A stretch of 36,790 bases of DNA from Myxococcales bacterium (GTDB lineage: Bacteria; Myxococcota_A; UBA9042), in the NCBI GenBank assembly GCA_947491025.1, contig CANLIC010000039.1:1-36790 (forward strand), in the 5' to 3' direction. The position numbers were made by a program, and so were the translations under genes. The notes beneath the pieces were generated by a model. The model saw only the letters and a program-made list of their open reading frames with translations. It was not told the DNA's origin and did no database searches. Of the stretch, positions 18,701 to 27,369 are shown one piece after another (position 1 is the first letter of the stretch; the number at the start of each line of letters is the position of its first letter).

Positions 18701-21700
18701 GTTGGCCGAGGGCGCGGAACCCGACGCACGCGGGCCCGCCGCGCCGCGCCTTCCGGGCACGGGCCCGAACGCTGCCCGCGCCCATTTGGGCTGCGGCGTC
18801 CTGCTGCAGCCGCCACCGCCGGCTTTTCACGGCGAGGGGGCTGCGGGCCGCATTGCGCTCCAGGCCGCGCTGGCGCCCTCGGCGCCCCTCTTCGGATTCG
18901 GCATCGAGCTTGAGCCGGGCCCCGATGGCGCGACGTTGCACGCCAGCGCCCGCGCACCGCTTCCCACGGATTTCGCCGCGGCCTCGCCCACCGCAGCGAG
19001 CCTGATGGCCGAGATCGAGGCGCTGCTGGCCTTCGTCGCCGAAGGCCTGGCGGCACCGACCCAGCCGCTGCCCGACGCCCGGCCCGCGCCTTGCAGGGAG
19101 CTCGAGGCGCGCTTTGGCGCCGACGCCACCGCCGGCATCCTCGCCGCCCGCGCGCTGCCCATGGGCGATCTGCCCGGCGAGACCGGACCTTTGATCGCGC
19201 TGACGGTGGTGGGCGACGCTACCGCCGCCGCTGCGGCCTGCGCGGAACGCTCGGACTTCGGCTTGCTGCGGGTCCGCACCAGCGACGCGCTGCCGCGCCT
19301 TTCGTCCGGGGCCATAGACGACGCCGCCCTCAGGCGGGCCTGGCGTGCCGCCGCCGCTGGCGACCGCGCGGGGGTCTCCCCAAGCGAACCTTCCGCACGC
19401 CAAGCGCATTTTGCCTCCATCGAAGAGGGGTTGGGCACGCTTGCCGCGGCGATGCGCCTGCTGCCGAGCGTCGCTACGCAGCTCACGGAGACAGCCGGTG
19501 CCGCCGCCGCCGACGGCTCGCCTGCCGCGGCCGCCCAAGTCTCGCCCGATACGCTCTCTCAGCCGGCGATCAGCCAAGGGCCGGCGTTTCGACCGCGTGC
19601 CCGCGCCCCTCGCACCCTGCCGGCGCTGCTCGCCAGGGCCGCGCGCCTTCGGGCCGAAGTCGCTTGCTCCGATCGCGACGGCGCGGCGCTCCGCGTCCGC
19701 ACAGCCGCCGAGCTGCAGACCGCCGCCAGCGCAGCTGCCGCGTGGTTGCCTGCGGGCGCTGCGCCTGTGGCCATCGTCGCTGGCGAGCCATGGCCGCTGC
19801 TGGTTGGGGCCTGGGCCGCCATCCTCGTTGGCCGGCCCGCCCTGCTTTTGCCGGCGGACTTAGACGCCGATGGGCTCCGCCAGGCCCTCGACGACGCCGG
19901 CGCGGAGGCCCTCTTCGCCCCAGCCTCCCTCGCAAGCGCGCTGCGCCAGGCCGCCGACGCGGGCGAGGGTCGCGACGCCTGTGCCTGGCTGGGCCTCGAC
20001 GCCGCGGGTCGGGTGGTGGACGCGCCGCTGTCCGCCGCTGCCATCTCGCCGCGCGCCTCCGCCCAGCCAACCGCGGTCGCGACGCAACCGGTCGACGCCG
20101 ACGCCATCGCCCTGTTGTTGCGGACCTCGGGCAGCAGCGGGCGTCCGAAGCTCGTCGCGCACAGCCACCGCACGCTGCTCGCTCAGTGCGACGCCTGGGG
20201 CCAGCACCAGGGCTTCACGCCGCACGACCGCTTCCTCTCTTGGCTGCCGCTTGACCACGTCGCTTCGTTCGTCATGTACCACCTGCAACCGCTCTGGCAG
20301 GGCGGCGCGCAGGCCCACTTGCCGCCTGGGCCCGTGCTTTCGCGGCCATTGCGCTGGCTTGAGTCGCTGCACGAGGCGCGGGCGACCGTCACCTGGGCGC
20401 CTAACTTCGCTGTCGCCACGCTGCTCGCCGCCGCCGACGCCGCCGCAGCCGCCCCGGGCGCTGGCCCAAGGGTCGTCGAAAGCTGCGACCTCGCTCCACT
20501 GCGCATGGTCCTGCTCGGCGGCGAGGCGGTCGTGCCCGAGACGACGCGTCGCCTCGGCGCCCTGCTGCGCGCCCACGGCGCCGAATCGCTTGAACTGTCG
20601 CCGGGCTGGGGCATGTCGGAGACGGCCTCGGCGGTCGTCACCCGCGGCGGCGGCGACGGTTGGCGCCCTGAGCCCCAGCCAGGCGCCCTGCCGACGGGCC
20701 CAACGCTCGGCATGGCGGCGCTGATGGCGCTCGGCCAGCCACTGCCCGGCGTGACCATCGAAGTGCGCGACCCGGACGACGGCGGGCTGCTGCGCCGCGG
20801 CGAGGTCGGTCGCCTCTTCGTGCGCGGAAAGATGCTGCTGCGCGGCTACTGGCGTCGCGACGACGACGGTGCGCTGGGCCTGCACAGCCCGCTCGACGCC
20901 TTCCAAGCCTTCGACACCGGCGACCTCGCCACCCTCGGGGAGGATGGCGCCCTTCGCATCGTCGGCCGCGGCGACGACGCCTTGGTGGTGCAGGGCGTCG
21001 TGCGCCCGGCGGTGGCCCTCGAGGCCGCGGCGCTGCAGACCGGCCTCATCGCGCCCGGCGAGGTCGCTGCGTTCTCTGCCCGCCTCGGCCTTGAGGAGCG
21101 CGAGGGCCTCGGGCTCGCGTTCGTCGCATCGCAAGACGCGGCGAAAGGGCCCCTGACCGCGGCGTCGTGCGCCCGACTCCGCCTGGCGGTCGTCGAGGCC
21201 ACCGGGCTGCAGCTCCGCTGGCTGGTGCAGCTCGCGCCCGGCGGGCTGCCGCGCACCGCCCTCGGCAAGGTGCAGCGCCAGACGCTGCGCGCGCGTCTGG
21301 AGGCCGGGCACTTCGACGGGAACCTGGTCGGTGCCGATGGCCCGGCGCGCGTTGCGGACGCCGCTGCGCGAAGCGCTGTGCGCTGGCAGATGGCGCCCTG
21401 GCGATGGCCAGCCGCGCAGTTCGCGCCGGGGCCGCTGCGCCTTGGCCTGGCGGATTCGCCTGGCGTCGACGGCGGCGCTGATGCGCGCGAGCGAGCCGCA
21501 CGCCTCGTCGCCGAGTTGAAAGCGCTCGGCTGGCAGGTCCGCTGGGTCGGGCCTGGCGCCACGGCACCCGAAGATCGCCCAAGGACGGGCGCAGCGGCGG
21601 ACGAATCGCCGTTGGTCTGGCTCACGCCGTTGGCAGCGGCCGGCGCAGTCGATGCCCACCGGGAGGCGAACGCGATTCGGGCCTTGCTCGCACAATCGCT

Positions 21701-24700
21701 GCCGAGCCGCGCCTTGGTCGTCGGCGGGCCGGGCCGCGGTGACGGCGGGCTCGCTGCGTCATTGCTCGGCGGAGCGCTCGGCCCTGGCCGCAGTTTGCAT
21801 CTCGACAGCGACCAGCCGCTGGCGGCCACCATCGACCATGCCCTGCGCCGGCCCTGGCAGGGTGAGCCTGTGCTGCGAATGCGCGGCCCGCGCACCTCGC
21901 GTCTTCGCCTCTGCGACGCCGGCAGCGATCTGCTGGCCTCGGCCGAGGCGCTCCAGCGTGACCCAAGCGTCATCGCCGGCTGGCGCGTCGCCATCGTCGG
22001 TGGCCAGGGCGGGTTCGGCCGCGCCCTGGCGGCGCTGCTGCTCGCGCACGGCGCCCGCGTGCTCCTCATTGGCCGCGCCGGTCGCGCGCCCACAGACGCG
22101 CTGCACCAGTTGGCGCTGCAAGGCCAGGGGAGGCTCGCAGTCGCCGGCCTCGACGCAAAAGCCCCGCTCGCGGCCGCGCTGGCCGACTTCGAGGCGGCGC
22201 ATGGCCCGCTCAGCCACCTGGTGATGGCTGCGGCTGCGGCGGGCGAACAGGCATTCGACGCCCGGCCCGGCCTGCTGCCAGCCCTCGCTGAAGCCCTCGC
22301 GACTCGTCCGCGCGTCCACCTCATCGATGTGACGACCGTGCACGCCCGCTTGCCGCCGCGACCCGACGCGCTCGGCGGCGCCCTCGCGCCCTACGCCGCC
22401 GCCGCCGCCTCCGGCCTCGGCTGGCTGGAGACATTCGCCGCGACGCGGCCCAGTCTCGACGGGCCCGAGGTCGGCGCCAGCGCGGCGCTGTTGCTGCCGC
22501 AGCTCGTCGATTGCGGCCTGTCAGCGGGGCGCGCGGTCGATCCGCTGGCGGCGGCACTCGGGTTGCCCGCGCTCGACATCGATCGCGCCTGCGCCGCGGC
22601 GTTGGCAGCCCTGCACCGCCCGTGCGGCGTCGTCGGCGTGGGCATCGTGCCCAGCGGCCGGGCCTTTGCTGCGCTCTCCGGGCTGCCGCCGCGCCTGGGA
22701 CCCGCCGTGGCGGCTTCGCGCGCCCCCACCGAAGCGATGCCCTTGCCTGAACTCCGCACGGCTGGCGCCCTTCCGCTCGGCGGCACTGAAGCGCCAGCGC
22801 TCTTTGCCGCTGCGACGCTCGCCCGGGTGCGCGCCTGCTGGCGGGCGGTCCTGCCGGCCCACGCGGACCTTGACCTCGGTTTCTTCGCCGCCGGCGGCGA
22901 CTCGTTGGCGCTGACCCGCCTCGCCGCTGGTCTCGAAGCCGAGTTCCTGCGCCCCGTGCCGGTCGCCCACCTCTTGGCGCGCCCCACGGCCAGCGACCAG
23001 GCGGCGTTTCTCGAAGACGGCGAGGTCGCGCCGCCTCCCCCCGTCGTGCCGCCCGCAGCAGCCACTGCCCCTACGCCGCCCAGCGCCGCCGCGTCCCGGG
23101 CCATCGCCATCGTCGGCGTCGCCGGTCGCTTCGGGCCGGCGGCTGACGTCGACGCTTTTTGGCGAGCGCTGGTCGCGGGCGAGAGCCTGGTCCGGCGCTT
23201 CGATCGCGACGCTCTGCTCCAAGCTGGACTGCCACCGCACCTCGTCGACGACCCGGCGTTTGTCCCAGCGCGCGCGGCGCTGACGGACGCAGAGTGCTTT
23301 GACGCCGCGCACTTCGACGTTTCGCCGCGCGAGGCCACCCTGACCGACCCGCAGCACCGCGTCTTTCTGGAGGTCGCGGCCGCTGCCCTCGACGACGCTG
23401 CGCTGGCCCCGGATCGCTTCGCCGGCGCGGTGGGCGTGTACGCCGGGTGTGCCCCCAACACCTGGATGCTCAACGAGGTGTTGCCGTCCGGCGTCGATCC
23501 CGGTGGCCTCGGCGCCTTCGCCGCAGTCGTCGCCAGCGACAAAGACCACCTGGCGACGCGTGTCGCCTACAAACTCGGCCTGCGCGGTCCGGCGATCGCC
23601 GTCCAGACGGCCTGCTCCACCGGCCTCATCGCGGTCCACCTCGCGGTGCAAGCGCTGCGCACGGGCGACTGCGACGCGGCGATCGCGGGCGGCGCCTCCA
23701 TCGCCTTTCCGACCCTGGCAGGGCACCTCTGGCAGCGCGGCGGTGTGACCAGCCGCGACGGCGAGACGCGCTCCTTCGCCGCAGATGCCGACGGCACGGT
23801 CAGCGCTGACGCCGTGGCGGCGGTCGTGCTGCGCCGCCTCGACGACGCCCTGCGCGACGGCGACCCGATTCGCGCCGTCCTGCTCGGCAGCGCCAGCAAC
23901 AACGACGGCCGCGATCGCCTCGGTTACACGGCGCCGGGCCTGCAGGGGCAGCGCCAGGTCATCGAGCGCGCGGTGCGCGACGCCGGCGTCGATCCCGGCA
24001 GCATCGCCCTCATCGAGGCCCACGGCACGGCGACGCCGCTCGGCGACCCGCTCGAGCTGCAGGCCCTGCATACCGCGCTCGGTCCCCGCCAACCCGGCGC
24101 GCCTGCCACCCGCATCGGCAGCGCCAAGTCCAACCTCGGCCACGCCAACACGGCGGCGGGCGTGGTCGGCCTCATCAAGGCCACGCTGGCGCTGCAGGCC
24201 GACCTCATCCCCGCCTCGCGCAACCTGAGCGCACCCTGCGCCGAGCTCGCCCGCAGCAGCCGCCTCCAAGGCGCGACGCGCACCGAGCCGTGGCCGAAGG
24301 ACGCCGCGCGGCTCTGCAGCGTGAGCTCCTTTGGCGCCGGCGGAACCAACGCCCACGTCATCTTGGGCGCGGCGCCCGATCCTGCGGCGGCGGCGGCTGG
24401 CGCTCGCGACGCCAACCGGGTCTCCAGCGTCGCTGCCGCCGACCACGCGACCGCGGACGCGACGCCGGTGGAGATCATCCTCCAGGCCAGCGATGCCGCC
24501 GGGCTGGAGCGCGGACGCCTGGCGATCTGCGCCGCCCTTGGCGCCGACCCCGCCGATGCCGCGATGTCCTCGGCGATCGCCGCCGGCCGGGTCGACGACG
24601 GCGCCCGAGCTACCGCGCGCGATGTCGCCGCCACCCTCTGGCGCGGTCGGCGTCGGCAGCGTGCCCGCGCCGCCTGGGTCGTACCCGGCGATCTGAAGGG

Positions 24701-27296
24701 CGCAGCGCTGGCGGCCGCGCTCGAACGCGCGCCAGACGCCCGAGGCGATGCCGGGCGCGGCGCCCGCCCTGTGGCGTTCCTGTTGCCAGGCCAGGGCTTC
24801 CAGCGCGTCGGTGGCGGCCGCGAGGCGTACCGCAGCGACCCGGCCTTCGCCGCCGCGTTCGACCACGCCGGCGCCCTCGCCGCACAGCACGGCGCCCCCG
24901 ATCTGCGGCGCTTTCTCGCCCTCGAAGGCGTCGACGACGGGCAGCGCGACGCGCTCCAGGCCGAGCTGGATGAGCAACATTGGGCCGGCGCCTTCACCCT
25001 CGCCGTGGCCCATGCCTTGGGCGCCTCATGGGCAGCGCTCGGCGTGCGGCCGGACGCCGTCCTCGGTCAGAGCACGGGCGAGCTCGGGGCGGCCGTCCTG
25101 GCTGGCGTGCTGACGTTCGAAGACGCCATGCACCTCGCGATGGCGCGCGCCAAGCTGCTCGACCGCACCGAGGCAGGCGCCGTGCTCGCCGTCGCCGCCG
25201 CCGCCGACACGCTGCAGCCGCGCCTGCCCGAAGGCGCCTGGATCGCGCTCCGCAACGGGCCTGAGGCGACGGTGGTCTCCGGGCGCCCGCCTGCGATCGC
25301 CGCGCTCGAGCGCGCCCTGGCCGACGAAGGCGTCGTGACCCGCCGGGTCCGGGTCAGCATCGCCGCCCACACGCCGCTGTTGGAGCCGGTCGCCGCGCCC
25401 CTCACCGCCCTGGTCCAGGCGCTGACGCTGCACGCGCCGCGCATCCCGCTCTTCAGCTGCGTGACCGGACGACGCCTGTCCGACGCCGAGGCCCGCGATC
25501 CGGCCCACTGGGCGCGGCTGACGGTACAGCCGGCCGATCTGCAGACCGCGCTCGGCGCCTTGGGCGCTGCCGGCGACTACGCGCTCATCGAGCTCGGCCT
25601 CGCTGGCAGCATGGCGACCGCGCTGCGCTGGAACCTGCCCGACCGCGAGTGCATCGCCAGCCTGTCGGCCGTCGGCGCCGATCCCCTCGAGGCAAAGGGC
25701 AACCTGCGGGCGCGGCGGGCGGCGGCCATCTGCGCCGGTGTCGCGCTCGAGCCCCTGGGTGCCTCGGCCGATGCCGGAGGTCGGCGCCTGCATCTGCCGG
25801 GCGTTCCGTTTGCCAGAACGCGCTTTGGCGTCCGCAGCGAGACGGCGCCGCGCGCTGCTTTCGACCGGGCGCCAACGCCAGGGCGCGGCTTCAGCCCTGC
25901 GCTCTCGATGGCCGGCGATGCCGTCGACGCTGTACCTGGCCAGCCCGTCGGGTCTGCCCCGACCGCCGGCAGCCTCGGCGCCTCCCGCCCGAGCCGGCCG
26001 GGTGCGCCCAGACCGGCGCAGGCGACGCCGTACCGGGCCGCGGCCACCGACGCCGAGGCCCAGGTCATCGCCCTCGTCGAAGACCTGCTCGGCATCTCCG
26101 GCGTCGGCGCCGACGATGACTTCTTCGAGCTCGGCGGCGACTCCCTGGTCACCATGCGGCTGGTCGAGGCCGCGCGGCGCCGTCATGGCGTCGAGCTGCC
26201 GGCGAGCGCGGTGTTCACCGGCTTCACCGCAGCCCAGCTGGCGCGTCTCTTCCCGGCACCCCCCGGCGCCACCGCCTTGCCCGCTGCGCGCGCAGACCTC
26301 GCGCCCTCGTGCCTTGTGCCCCTGCGGTCCGGCGGCGCCGACGCGCCCCTTTTCTTCGTCCACCCTGCGGCCGGCGTGGTCTTCCCCTACGTCGAGCTGG
26401 CGCGCTCGTTGCCGACCTCGCGCCCCTTCTACGGCCTCGCCGCCGCCGGCCTCGATGGCCAGGAGCCGCCCGATCCGGACGTGCCGGCGATGGCCCGGCG
26501 CTACATCGAGGCGATTCGCACCGTTCAACCCCGCGGCCCCTACCTGCTGGGCGCCTACTCGTTCGGCTGCTACGTCGCCTACGAGATGACGCTGCAACTC
26601 GAGGCGGAAGGCGAGACCGTCGGCGCGTTGGTGCTCGTCGACGAGGGCGCGCCGCTGGACGGCCACCGCCCGACCATGCCGATGATGGCGCGGTTGATCT
26701 TCGGCCGCGCGGGCCGGAGCCTCGGCAAGCACCTGCTCGACTACGTGCGCGACCGCAGCCGAGACCGTCTGCGCGCCCTCGGTGCACCGTCGCTGCCCCT
26801 GTCGACGCTGCGTCGCTGGCTCGAGGGCGGCGTCGATCTGCGGCTCGATGCGCTGCTGGAGCGCGTCGCCATGGCGACCCTGCTGCCCGACCAGGCGCAT
26901 GCGGTCGCCCTCGACCTGCCGGCGATGCGGCCGATGTTCGAGCTCTTGAAGCTGCACCTGCGCCACACCCTCAACTACACGCCGCGAGGGACCATCGCGG
27001 CGCGCGCCACGCTGATGCGGTCGAGCTGGGTCGATGAGCGGCCGACCTGGCTGTCGGGCGACGTCGACTACCGCTATGGCTGGGGAGACCTCTGCCGCGG
27101 CGGGGTCGAGGTCGTCACCATTCCAGGCGATCACCTGGCCGTCATCCGCCAGCCGCACGTCCTGGTGCTTGCGGCCGCCGTAGAGGCCAGCCTGCAGCGC
27201 GCTATGGCGGGCCATCGGCCGGCGAGCGAGTCGGCGGCAGCGACAGACGACGCTGCAGCTAGGTCGCGGAGCCAGCAACCCGACGCCTCCAGCTGA
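15777..27296 (+). CDS. Hybrid NRPS-PKS megasynthase (A-T-C-AL-KR*-T-KS-AT-T-TE)
   Basis: 3,839 residues in one uninterrupted frame. It contains three carrier domains (attachment Ser572, Ser2376, Ser3456), an amino-acid adenylation domain, a condensation domain with intact HHxxxDG (796-802), an acyl-ligase-type AMP-binding domain, a KR-like domain, a ketosynthase with C2613/H2749/H2789, an acyltransferase (S3099, H3198) and a type I thioesterase (S3595, D3622, H3786). It would load an amino acid, condense it with a unit activated by the internal ligase, extend once by an acyl-CoA extender, and release by thioesterase. No KR, DH or ER follows the KS-AT, so the last extension should remain a beta-keto group. 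It needs a phosphopantetheinyl transferase, which is not in this window. Details of each module are given in separate entries. Confidence 0.95.
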   Translation: MTSTAPHSIDLAGVLRHRWSAEPARVFVREVRARSDLGGGVEHVDVDGAALLRRSFGIEQALRRAGVKRGDVVALDLPRGADLCASMVAARAVGAAWAGLDSGWPEARRAALCAQIGAAARIDAAAVTAALAARVDDEGLRGPWDSIAAEVAVGATVEASADGDDLSYIVFTSGSTGQPRAAANTLRGLRHLLAAWSQTPGLRQSGWALACSSPAFDMSVLQWWAPLLAGGAVISLDDLVLRDPALAALGLADCPVCDVLLPPSTWRLLRSGGWRPAAGASVTFGGEPLPDDVVADALACCAEVWNGWGVSEAAACTTLARLRDEVLPPAIGRPFAGAEVRVCAAGAADASHPLPPGEVGELWIAGAGVGAGYLGDATATGERFRRGAYRTGDRGVIERDGVVSCFGRLDEQVKVRGQRVEPAEVEAALEALPGVEAAAVITLLGADGHSLHAAVVPSKGERLDVDALRRDLAARLPSASLPAGYWPRATLPLGHAGKVDRQALRAEISAALTAQGQARAAAPSAARTSASPTVGAVTDPGPIDAVLALCRDAVGDPTLPPDADLPRAGLDSLSAARLALLLGALAGRPLAVTAIWQLGHARALAQFLGHRAAESSEVPDGLPPSPPPIPAQHAAPRPQSDAEQALWLAEQLAPGDPAQRVRADVDIAWTPSATAASVATGPELAAALREALAAVVERQPGLRTAFLVDAPQAATAGPAAVVLPSTRIELIDLRPLVAADPAAALSTAAALEAAPFDLARPPLLRALLLPASSPPPPSADEREDAATTATLRLLGHHIALDGLGVAALVRDLGLALTGAALPPLPARPWPAAPPRRGAYAEIQHGPGEARTSHGHNESERDRALLDHVPQVAGTGPGVAARRALSPMLWQGLCRRARTLRATPQMAWLGLVAAFRASRLGGSAALVSTVFANREGEGAEALVGNCAAVVPLRVTVPADASFDGAILAGRDALLAVLAEGAEPDARGPAAPRLPGTGPNAARAHLGCGVLLQPPPPAFHGEGAAGRIALQAALAPSAPLFGFGIELEPGPDGATLHASARAPLPTDFAAASPTAASLMAEIEALLAFVAEGLAAPTQPLPDARPAPCRELEARFGADATAGILAARALPMGDLPGETGPLIALTVVGDATAAAAACAERSDFGLLRVRTSDALPRLSSGAIDDAALRRAWRAAAAGDRAGVSPSEPSARQAHFASIEEGLGTLAAAMRLLPSVATQLTETAGAAAADGSPAAAAQVSPDTLSQPAISQGPAFRPRARAPRTLPALLARAARLRAEVACSDRDGAALRVRTAAELQTAASAAAAWLPAGAAPVAIVAGEPWPLLVGAWAAILVGRPALLLPADLDADGLRQALDDAGAEALFAPASLASALRQAADAGEGRDACAWLGLDAAGRVVDAPLSAAAISPRASAQPTAVATQPVDADAIALLLRTSGSSGRPKLVAHSHRTLLAQCDAWGQHQGFTPHDRFLSWLPLDHVASFVMYHLQPLWQGGAQAHLPPGPVLSRPLRWLESLHEARATVTWAPNFAVATLLAAADAAAAAPGAGPRVVESCDLAPLRMVLLGGEAVVPETTRRLGALLRAHGAESLELSPGWGMSETASAVVTRGGGDGWRPEPQPGALPTGPTLGMAALMALGQPLPGVTIEVRDPDDGGLLRRGEVGRLFVRGKMLLRGYWRRDDDGALGLHSPLDAFQAFDTGDLATLGEDGALRIVGRGDDALVVQGVVRPAVALEAAALQTGLIAPGEVAAFSARLGLEEREGLGLAFVASQDAAKGPLTAASCARLRLAVVEATGLQLRWLVQLAPGGLPRTALGKVQRQTLRARLEAGHFDGNLVGADGPARVADAAARSAVRWQMAPWRWPAAQFAPGPLRLGLADSPGVDGGADARERAARLVAELKALGWQVRWVGPGATAPEDRPRTGAAADESPLVWLTPLAAAGAVDAHREANAIRALLAQSLPSRALVVGGPGRGDGGLAASLLGGALGPGRSLHLDSDQPLAATIDHALRRPWQGEPVLRMRGPRTSRLRLCDAGSDLLASAEALQRDPSVIAGWRVAIVGGQGGFGRALAALLLAHGARVLLIGRAGRAPTDALHQLALQGQGRLAVAGLDAKAPLAAALADFEAAHGPLSHLVMAAAAAGEQAFDARPGLLPALAEALATRPRVHLIDVTTVHARLPPRPDALGGALAPYAAAAASGLGWLETFAATRPSLDGPEVGASAALLLPQLVDCGLSAGRAVDPLAAALGLPALDIDRACAAALAALHRPCGVVGVGIVPSGRAFAALSGLPPRLGPAVAASRAPTEAMPLPELRTAGALPLGGTEAPALFAAATLARVRACWRAVLPAHADLDLGFFAAGGDSLALTRLAAGLEAEFLRPVPVAHLLARPTASDQAAFLEDGEVAPPPPVVPPAAATAPTPPSAAASRAIAIVGVAGRFGPAADVDAFWRALVAGESLVRRFDRDALLQAGLPPHLVDDPAFVPARAALTDAECFDAAHFDVSPREATLTDPQHRVFLEVAAAALDDAALAPDRFAGAVGVYAGCAPNTWMLNEVLPSGVDPGGLGAFAAVVASDKDHLATRVAYKLGLRGPAIAVQTACSTGLIAVHLAVQALRTGDCDAAIAGGASIAFPTLAGHLWQRGGVTSRDGETRSFAADADGTVSADAVAAVVLRRLDDALRDGDPIRAVLLGSASNNDGRDRLGYTAPGLQGQRQVIERAVRDAGVDPGSIALIEAHGTATPLGDPLELQALHTALGPRQPGAPATRIGSAKSNLGHANTAAGVVGLIKATLALQADLIPASRNLSAPCAELARSSRLQGATRTEPWPKDAARLCSVSSFGAGGTNAHVILGAAPDPAAAAAGARDANRVSSVAAADHATADATPVEIILQASDAAGLERGRLAICAALGADPADAAMSSAIAAGRVDDGARATARDVAATLWRGRRRQRARAAWVVPGDLKGAALAAALERAPDARGDAGRGARPVAFLLPGQGFQRVGGGREAYRSDPAFAAAFDHAGALAAQHGAPDLRRFLALEGVDDGQRDALQAELDEQHWAGAFTLAVAHALGASWAALGVRPDAVLGQSTGELGAAVLAGVLTFEDAMHLAMARAKLLDRTEAGAVLAVAAAADTLQPRLPEGAWIALRNGPEATVVSGRPPAIAALERALADEGVVTRRVRVSIAAHTPLLEPVAAPLTALVQALTLHAPRIPLFSCVTGRRLSDAEARDPAHWARLTVQPADLQTALGALGAAGDYALIELGLAGSMATALRWNLPDRECIASLSAVGADPLEAKGNLRARRAAAICAGVALEPLGASADAGGRRLHLPGVPFARTRFGVRSETAPRAAFDRAPTPGRGFSPALSMAGDAVDAVPGQPVGSAPTAGSLGASRPSRPGAPRPAQATPYRAAATDAEAQVIALVEDLLGISGVGADDDFFELGGDSLVTMRLVEAARRRHGVELPASAVFTGFTAAQLARLFPAPPGATALPAARADLAPSCLVPLRSGGADAPLFFVHPAAGVVFPYVELARSLPTSRPFYGLAAAGLDGQEPPDPDVPAMARRYIEAIRTVQPRGPYLLGAYSFGCYVAYEMTLQLEAEGETVGALVLVDEGAPLDGHRPTMPMMARLIFGRAGRSLGKHLLDYVRDRSRDRLRALGAPSLPLSTLRRWLEGGVDLRLDALLERVAMATLLPDQAHAVALDLPAMRPMFELLKLHLRHTLNYTPRGTIAARATLMRSSWVDERPTWLSGDVDYRYGWGDLCRGGVEVVTIPGDHLAVIRQPHVLVLAAAVEASLQRAMAGHRPASESAAATDDAAARSRSQQPDASS
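15834..17606 (+). other. NRPS-PKS module 1: adenylation and carrier domains
   Basis: Adenylation domain, about residues 20-505: P-loop YIVFTSGSTG (168-177), the FD motif at 216-217, GWGVSE (307-312), YRTGD (389-393), GRLDEQVKVRG, and the catalytic Lys in GKVDR (497-501). The specificity-pocket residues read by eye against PheA are D-M-L-L-V-F-G-A-C-K; the first Asp supports an alpha-amino acid substrate, but I cannot name it. The carrier domain (about 540-610) has GLDSL with attachment Ser572. No condensation domain precedes it, so this is a loading module. Confidence 0.85.
17694..23036 (+). other. NRPS-PKS module 2: C, acyl-ligase, KR-like and carrier domains
   Basis: Condensation domain (about 640-1105) with HHIALDG (796-802) and the NRxxxxx motif near N932. 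Residues 1105-1270 include an isolated A10-like motif, LPRLSSGAIDD (1172-1182), which looks like a remnant of another ligase C-terminus. The AMP-binding domain (about 1270-1845) has RTSGSSGRPK (1449-1458), WLPLDH (1489-1494), WAPNFA, GWGMSETAS (about 1610), DTGD and the catalytic Lys1831. WLPLDH and WAPNFA are features I associate with MycA/PksJ-type acyl ligases, not amino-acid A domains. The KR-like domain (about 1850-2310) keeps the nucleotide loop GGQGGFG (2075-2081) and Tyr2206. Carrier domain 2 has GGDSL (Ser2376). Confidence 0.75.
23094..26261 (+). other. NRPS-PKS module 3: KS, AT and carrier domains
   Basis: Ketosynthase (about 2440-2865) with TACSTG (nucleophile C2613), EAHGTAT (H2749) and SNLGH (H2789), so it should be active. 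Acyltransferase (about 2995-3300) with GQSTGE (S3099) in place of the commoner GHSxGE, and AAHT (H3198). The IAAH motif matches neither the HAFH (malonyl) nor the YASH (methylmalonyl) signature, so the extender is uncertain. A post-AT linker (LPGVPFARTRF) leads into a Pro/Ala-rich stretch and carrier domain 3 with LGGDSL (Ser3456). Confidence 0.85.
26289..27236 (+). other. NRPS-PKS type I thioesterase domain
   Basis: Alpha/beta-hydrolase thioesterase (about residues 3505-3820). It has FFVHPAAG, the nucleophile motif GAYSFG (S3595), LVDEGAP (D3622) and GDH (H3786), a complete catalytic triad. It releases the product from carrier 3 by hydrolysis or cyclisation; the sequence does not show which. 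Confidence 0.9.
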
Positions 27297-27351
27297 GGCG
27301 CGCCTCCATGCTGTTTCGCGGAGCGAGGATGTCGTCAGACTCTCGCCCAGG

Positions 27352-27369
27352 TGGCGTAAGGCTACGCCA
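27352..27369. promoter_or_regulatory. Inverted repeat TGGCGTA-N4-TACGCCA
   Basis: A perfect 7-bp inverted repeat with a 4-nt loop, 56 nt after the NRPS-PKS stop codon and about 108 nt before the sigma-54 promoter at 27477. It is at a suitable distance for an enhancer-binding site of a sigma-54 activator. It could equally be a terminator hairpin for the NRPS-PKS, although no T-tract follows. Confidence 0.4.

Noticed and set aside
22521..25013. 830-residue minus-strand frame opposite the KS/AT region
   Set aside because: It is a codon-bias shadow of the NRPS-PKS; the plus-strand frame has complete catalytic motifs throughout.
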